Notes under the pieces: generated by a model
What the model saw: only the letters and a program-made list of their open reading frames with translations
The model's database searches: none
What the model was told of the DNA's origin: nothing
Part shown: positions 59,977 to 64,000 of the stretch, piece by piece
Layout of the letters: each line of letters opens with the position of its first letter
Numbering within the stretch: the first letter of the stretch is position 1
Translations under genes and position numbers: made by a program
Assembly (NCBI GenBank): GCA_002480925.1
Contig: DLDA01000037.1
Coordinates: 16,924-80,923 of the forward strand
DNA length: 64,000 bases
Origin: Lachnospiraceae bacterium UBA7784
GTDB lineage: Bacteria > Bacillota > Clostridia > Lachnospirales > Lachnospiraceae
Direction: 5' to 3'

Positions 59977-60831
59977 TTACAGCGCTTCAAGGATCCTTTG
60001 CATTACAGGCTCGAAGGGTGCCTCTATCTGATAGCACTTACCCTCGTCCTCAAGCCTGGCATAGGATGGATCGATAGGAAGCTTTCCAAGTACTGGAAGT
60101 GACAGGTCTTTTGCGACCTGATCGATATTACTTTCACCGAATACAGAAATCTTCTCGCCACAATGGGGACAGATCATATAGCTGTAATTTTCAACTATTC
60201 CAAGTACAGGGACCTTCATCATGGAAGCCATATTGTAGGCTTTTTTTACTATCATGCTTACAAGGTCCTGTGGGCTTGTCACTATGACAACTCCATCAAC
60301 CGGTAGTGACTGAAAGACCGTAAGCGGTACATCTCCTGTTCCTGGCGGCATATCCACAAAAAGATAGTCCAGATCACCCCAGACCACATCAGTCCAGAAC
60401 TGCTTTACTGCATTTGCTATAACCGGTCCTCTCCAGATAACCGGTGACTCCTCATCGTCAAGGAGGAGATTAATAGACATGATCTCCGTTCCATCAGGAG
60501 CTGCTATAGGATATGAGCCTCTGTCGTCTCCATATGCCGGTCCATGCACCCCATACATCTTGGGGATCGATGGTCCTGTTATATCTGCATCAAGGATTCC
60601 AACCTTATATCCGGCTCTTGCCATCATAGATGCCATCTGTCCGGTCACGAAGCTCTTTCCTACTCCGCCCTTTCCGCTGACAACTCCGATCACATGACGG
60701 ATAGAAGAGTATTTATTCAGATTCTCATGAAAATCATTTACTGCCTTTGTCTTCTGCTCCTTTATGCCCAGATCCTTTCGGAACTGTTCGACCTCCTTAT
60801 CGATCTCTTCCTGACTCTTTTCCTTAGCCAC
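59977..60831 (-). CDS. mrp: Mrp/NBP35-type P-loop ATPase (Fe-S carrier)
   Basis: 284 aa; GTG 60831 with GGAGG 5 nt upstream. Deviant Walker A VVSGKGGVGKSFVTGQMA near residue 42, GILDADITGPSIPKMYG, YLFVDMPPGTGDVPLTV, TSPQDLVSMIVKKAYNM, and the CxxC (MICPHCGEKISVFG) that binds a bridging Fe-S cluster at the dimer interface. These proteins carry and insert [4Fe-4S] clusters. A His/Met-free N-terminal ~35 residues replaces the MIP18 domain of some Mrp proteins. Single-gene unit with a complex leader. Confidence 0.95.
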   Translation of the reverse strand: MAKEKSQEEIDKEVEQFRKDLGIKEQKTKAVNDFHENLNKYSSIRHVIGVVSGKGGVGKSFVTGQMASMMARAGYKVGILDADITGPSIPKMYGVHGPAYGDDRGSYPIAAPDGTEIMSINLLLDDEESPVIWRGPVIANAVKQFWTDVVWGDLDYLFVDMPPGTGDVPLTVFQSLPVDGVVIVTSPQDLVSMIVKKAYNMASMMKVPVLGIVENYSYMICPHCGEKISVFGESNIDQVAKDLSLPVLGKLPIDPSYARLEDEGKCYQIEAPFEPVMQRILEAL

Positions 60832-61219
60832 TAAAACCTCCTGTACTTTCGCTGTTCATGCAGCTTAACTTTCATATATAAAAATCCGGCTTTCTGCGAA
60901 GCAAGTCGCAGATATCACGAAAAACGCTTAAATGAAAGAAGGACTGAGAACCAGCGAATTCCCAATCCTTCTATCAACAATTTGACAATAGATATGATAC
61001 CACAACGTCACAAAAATGTCACATGTTTTTTGTAAAAAATTGAAATATTTTTTGTGGTTTTTTTGGCAGGATTTACCAAAAATACACAAAATAGGCGATT
61101 TTAGGACATTTTCCCAGTTCGGAATATCATCCGCCAAAAAACAGATGGTCTGGGATTTTCAATAAAAGCTTAAGAAATGTTTTGTTTTGACAGACAAGCC
61201 CCTGGGCCTGATATAAAAA
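60832..61219 (-). other. Leader and intergenic region upstream of mrp
   Basis: Minus-strand promoter candidate GTGACA (61022-61017), 17-nt spacer, TATCAT (60999-60994). About 16 nt after the predicted start is a 13-bp hairpin (60971-60938, two G-U pairs) followed by TTTCATTT, which could terminate a short RNA. A second hairpin, TCTGCGA-loop-TCGCAGA, lies at 60912-60893. The remainder (61023-61219) is very AT-rich and I see nothing coding in it. Confidence 0.5.
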
Positions 61220-61245
61220 GGACATCCGTCCAAAGACGGATGCCC
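61220..61245 (-). terminator. Rho-independent terminator after etfA
   Basis: Minus strand: GGGCATCCGTC pairs with GACGGATGTCC (one G-U) around a 4-nt loop, then TTTTTATAT. It ends the bcd-etfB-etfA transcript. Confidence 0.9.
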
Positions 61246-61274
61246 GATATTAAATGAAATTAAAGGATAGCTGA

Positions 61275-62327
61275 TCAGGCTTCCTTTGCCTTCTGTGCCT
61301 TGATAGCCTCTGTGAGCTTCGGAACGATCTTGTTCAGATCGCCTACCAGACCATAGTCAGCAACATCGAAGATAGGAGCGCCCTCATCCTTGTTGATAGC
61401 GATGATAAGATCTGACTCTTCCATTCCGGCTACATGCTGGATGGCTCCGGAAATACCGATGGCGAAATATATATTCGGGCGAACAGTCTTTCCAGTCTGT
61501 CCTACCTGAAGATCCTTCGGCTTCCAGCCATTATCAACAACGGCACGGGAGCATGAAACCATTGCACCCTTTCCAAGAGCCTCTGCAAGATCATCAAGAA
61601 GCTTAAAGTTCTCTGCTGATCCTACTCCACGTCCACCAGATACAAGGATCTTTGCATCCATGATATTTGCAACCTTTGCAACATCCTTTACTACCTTCTC
61701 GATAGTTACAGTCTTATTATTCTCTGTGATCTTGATGTCAGCATTTATTACCTCAGGCTTTTTTCCGGCAACTGGCTCAAGCTTCTGCATAACACCAGGA
61801 CGGACTGTAGCCATCTGAGGACGGTTATCTGGGCAGGCGATTGTAGCAATAGTATTTCCGCCGAATGCAGGACGGGTCATCAGCAGCTGATTGTGCTTCT
61901 GCTCTACGCCCGGCTTTGCCTGCAGAGGGAAATCTCCTATATCAAGCTTTGTGCAGTCAGCTGTAAGACCTGTAGCAACACGAGCTGAAACTGTAGGGCC
62001 AAGATCACGTCCGATGGCTGTTGCGCCTACAAGCATGATCTCAGGCTTATATTCATTGATGACACCTGCAAGTGCCTGAGCGTACTGCTCTGTACGATAG
62101 GTCTCAAGCAGAGGATCGTCTACTACGATGACACGGTCTGCGCCGTACTCACCAAGCTTGTCTGTAAGTCCACCAACATTAGAACCGATAAGGACAGCTG
62201 TTACCTTCTCGCCTAATGCGTCTGCTAATTCTTTTCCTTTACCGATAAGCTCAAGAGAGATAGAAGAAAGCTCTCCGTCTACCTGCTGAGCATAGGTAAA
62301 TACTCCTTTGTAATCTTCTAAAGCCAT
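61275..62327 (-). CDS. etfA: Electron transfer flavoprotein alpha subunit
   Basis: 350 aa. The N-domain has KGKELADALGEKVTAVLIGSNVG and PEIMLVGATAIGRDLGPTVSARVATGLTADCTKL. The FAD-binding C-domain has ILVSGGRGVGSAENFKLLDDLAEALG, CSRAVVDNGWKPKDLQVGQTGKTVRPNIYFAIGISGAIQHVAGME and IIAINKDEGAPIFDVADYGLVGD. With EtfB it forms the flavin-based bifurcating partner of butyryl-CoA dehydrogenase. AAAGG lies 8-9 nt before the ATG. Confidence 0.97.
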   Translation of the reverse strand: MALEDYKGVFTYAQQVDGELSSISLELIGKGKELADALGEKVTAVLIGSNVGGLTDKLGEYGADRVIVVDDPLLETYRTEQYAQALAGVINEYKPEIMLVGATAIGRDLGPTVSARVATGLTADCTKLDIGDFPLQAKPGVEQKHNQLLMTRPAFGGNTIATIACPDNRPQMATVRPGVMQKLEPVAGKKPEVINADIKITENNKTVTIEKVVKDVAKVANIMDAKILVSGGRGVGSAENFKLLDDLAEALGKGAMVSCSRAVVDNGWKPKDLQVGQTGKTVRPNIYFAIGISGAIQHVAGMEESDLIIAINKDEGAPIFDVADYGLVGDLNKIVPKLTEAIKAQKAKEA

Positions 62328-62405
62328 TTATTTTACCTTTCTTCAAATGAAGTTCTAATTTTCGACCAGGGAAGTTCTTTTCGCTAAATTCAAGCTTTGT
62401 CTGCA

Positions 62406-62435
62406 GCTTGAGCCAGGCATTCGGCTTGCTCAAGC
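62406..62435 (-). other. Hairpin between etfB and etfA
   Basis: GCTTGAGC and GCTCAAGC (8-bp perfect stem, 14-nt loop) lie in the 122-bp gap. No T run follows on either strand, so it is more likely an mRNA stability or processing element than a terminator. Confidence 0.5.
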
Positions 62436-62449
62436 CCACATGCCTTCGG

Positions 62450-63253
62450 TCAGATAAGATGCTTCTCGTTGAGCTTACCCATGATATAATCAACGGACTC
62501 CTGAGGATCGAGTGTAACCTTTTCTCCAGCTCCCTTACGAACCTTATCAGAAGCCTTTGCGATCTTTGTCGGTGAACCCTTAAGACCCAGATCCTTATCA
62601 TCTACATCCTTTAAGTCGGCTCTGCCCCAAACAGTTATCCTGTCTGCCTTCTGGTCGATAGCATCGAAGATTCCGCCTGGTGTCATGTACATAGGCTCCT
62701 TTGAAAGCTCTGCAAGAGCTGTAATAAGGCAAGGCATTGATGCCTTTAATACATGGTATCTATCGTCATAGACTCTCTTGACCTCGACAGTCTTTGCTGC
62801 CTCATCAACCTTGATATCCTCTGCATATGAGATAACAGGGATTCCAAGATGCTCAGCGATCTGAGGTCCAACCTGAGCTGTATCTCCATCGATAGCCTGA
62901 CGTCCTGTGATTATGATGTCATAATCGATATTCCTTAAAGCTCCGGCAATAGTCGTGGATGTAGCCCAGGTATCAGCTCCTCCGAGTACACGGTCTGTTA
63001 CTAAGACACCGTCATCTGCTCCCATAGCCATTGCCTCTAAAAGGACATCCTCAGCCTTAGGAAGTCCCATTGTAAGAACTGTGACAGTTGTTCTAGGATT
63101 TGACTCCTTTATACGAAGTGCAGCCTCAAGACCAGCCTTGTCATCAGGGTTCATGATCGTAAGCATTGCTCCACGGTTAAGTGTTCCGTCCGGGTTGAAA
63201 ACAACTCCGCCCTTGGTATCCGGAACCTGTTTAATACATACTACAATTTTCAT
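62450..63253 (-). CDS. etfB: Electron transfer flavoprotein beta subunit
   Basis: 267 aa. MKIVVCIKQVPDTKGGVVFNPDGTLNRG opens the protein. MGLPKAEDVLLEAMAMGADDGVLVTDRVLGGADTWATS and GRQAIDGDTAQVGPQIAEHLGIPVISYAEDI are the FAD-contacting stretches of bifurcating EtfB. Length is typical of clostridial EtfB. It lies between the acyl-CoA dehydrogenase gene and etfA, the standard order for butyrate-pathway clusters. Confidence 0.97.
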   Translation of the reverse strand: MKIVVCIKQVPDTKGGVVFNPDGTLNRGAMLTIMNPDDKAGLEAALRIKESNPRTTVTVLTMGLPKAEDVLLEAMAMGADDGVLVTDRVLGGADTWATSTTIAGALRNIDYDIIITGRQAIDGDTAQVGPQIAEHLGIPVISYAEDIKVDEAAKTVEVKRVYDDRYHVLKASMPCLITALAELSKEPMYMTPGGIFDAIDQKADRITVWGRADLKDVDDKDLGLKGSPTKIAKASDKVRKGAGEKVTLDPQESVDYIMGKLNEKHLI

Positions 63254-63308
63254 GTAATGTCTGCTCCTTTGATATATTCTTTGTCAGAAAAACCATTTCC
63301 TGATCTCT

Positions 63309-64000
63309 TTATTTCAGGAGATTTCCTGAAATAACCATTCTCTGAACCTCTGATGTTCCTTCGTAGATCTCTGTGATCTTTGCATCACGCATCATACGCT
63401 CTACATCATACTCACGAGTATATCCATAACCACCATGAAGCTGTACAGCCTTAGTAGTAACAGCCATTGCTGCCTCTGCTGCGAAAAGCTTGGCCTCTGC
63501 AGCCTCTACAGAGAATCTAGGCTTGTTCTTCTTTGCCTCTGCTGCTGCATAAACGAGGTACTGAGCTGCCTGCATACGTGTAGCCATATCAGCAAGCTGG
63601 AACTGGGTATTCTGGAATGCTCCGATAGTGCGTCCGAACTGCTTTCTTTCCTTTACGAACTCTATAGTACGGTCTATAGCACCCTCGCCAAGTCCTAAGG
63701 CCTGAGCTGCGATACCGATACGGCCGCCATCAAGAGTATGCATTGCTTCCTGGAAGCCCTTTCCTCTTACTCCGAGAAGGTTCTCAGCAGGAATACGGCA
63801 ATCCTGGAAGATAAGCTCATAGGTAGATGAAGCTCTGATACCCATCTTCTTCTCTTTTGTTCCGAATGTGAATCCTGGTGTTCCCTTCTCAACGATGAAT
63901 GCTGAGAAATTCTTCTTAGGACGGCCCTTCTTATCTGTTGTGATATCTGTAACAGCGATGATGACATAGATATCTGCTTCCTTACCGTTGGTGATGAAGC
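63309..64000 (-). CDS. bcd: Acyl-CoA dehydrogenase, probably butyryl-CoA dehydrogenase (5' part outside window)
   Basis: The last 229 codons are present; the frame stays open to the window edge, reading [18 protein letters not shown] from 63998. Motifs: [58 protein letters not shown], the catalytic region [39 protein letters not shown]. The etfB-etfA genes follow, which in anaerobic Clostridia marks the Bcd-Etf complex reducing crotonyl-CoA to butyryl-CoA with ferredoxin reduction. The substrate assignment rests on this context. Confidence 0.93.
   Translation of the reverse strand, partial: FITNGKEADIYVIIAVTDITTDKKGRPKKNFSAFIVEKGTPGFTFGTKEKKMGIRASSTYELIFQDCRIPAENLLGVRGKGFQEAMHTLDGGRIGIAAQALGLGEGAIDRTIEFVKERKQFGRTIGAFQNTQFQLADMATRMQAAQYLVYAAAEAKKNKPRFSVEAAEAKLFAAEAAMAVTTKAVQLHGGYGYTREYDVERMMRDAKITEIYEGTSEVQRMVISGNLLK

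Noticed and set aside
60928..61137. 69-aa ORF on the minus strand upstream of mrp
   Set aside because: No ribosome site, odd composition, and it overlaps the promoter and terminator-like hairpin of the mrp leader.
1..64000. tRNA, rRNA, insertion sequences or prophage genes
   Set aside because: No tRNA-like cloverleaf, rRNA segment, transposase or phage gene was recognised. Gaps between genes are mostly too short to hide them, though I could not run a covariance-model scan.

Overview
The window reads as a chromosomal segment of an anaerobic Gram-positive Clostridia member, most likely a Lachnospiraceae relative. The signs are a bcd-etfB-etfA electron-bifurcating cluster at the right edge, NAD-linked PyrK/PyrD, a QueT-type ECF transporter, YsxC-ClpX-ClpP-trigger factor order, a YprB/CYTH/DUF1653/DUF4250 gene set, strong AGGAGG ribosome sites, frequent TTG/GTG starts, and sigma-A promoters that nearly all have a 17-nt spacer. 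There is no phage, IS element, CRISPR array, rRNA or tRNA that I can see. Taxonomy is inference from gene content only.

Layout. 1-651 is repeat-rich: sixteen 25-bp tandem units, then seventeen 7-bp units that run into the stop codon of the first gene. 648-5091 (minus) is a tightly coupled operon, queT-argS-COG0523 GTPase-COG0523 GTPase, led by a probable preQ1 riboswitch. 5107-11010 (minus) holds glmM, an OatA-like O-acetyltransferase and a secreted Ig/FnIII-repeat protein. 11100-18081 holds a YprB-like protein (plus, apparently leaderless mRNA), cheR, an esterase-ridA-ispH-rpsA operon and a FIST/soluble-MCP pair. 18253-21067 (plus) has a MATE exporter, a decayed papain-like protease gene and a surface protein. 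21089-25158 has the type IV pilus ATPases pilT and pilB, cysE and a busy cysE/lysR intergenic region. 25235-34899 has LysR, a HAD phosphatase, a nucleotidyltransferase, apt, a MarR/solute-binding-domain pair, the engB-clpX-clpP-tig operon, a DJ-1 protein and a CYTH protein. 34886-48080 (minus) is a long collinear block of 16 genes: a TPR lipoprotein, pyrC-F-K-D-E, two small membrane genes, purE-M-N-D, a 58-aa DUF4250 gene, a membrane-anchored protein, an EAL-domain c-di-GMP phosphodiesterase and a DUF1653 protein. 48115-49386 is a CNNM/CorC transporter-like protein.

49481-59840 (minus) is the most unusual region: a compact Tad/Flp-like secretion-pilus operon with a TadA/CpaF ATPase, one TadB/C-type platform protein, three very short pilin-like proteins that start directly with an Flp-like D/E-Y-G motif and have no leader peptide, two further membrane-anchored pseudopilin-like proteins, and a 1879-aa exoprotein with a predicted beta-helix, InlB-like and Ig/FnIII-type modules. 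It has no prepilin peptidase, secretin or TadZ, and it begins with a structured 5' leader.

59935-64000 holds an Mrp/NBP35 ATPase preceded by an attenuator-like leader, then etfA, etfB and the 3' part of an acyl-CoA dehydrogenase gene (butyryl-CoA dehydrogenase by context) cut by the window edge. Start codons were chosen by Shine-Dalgarno spacing and differ from the longest ORF in several places, as noted per gene.
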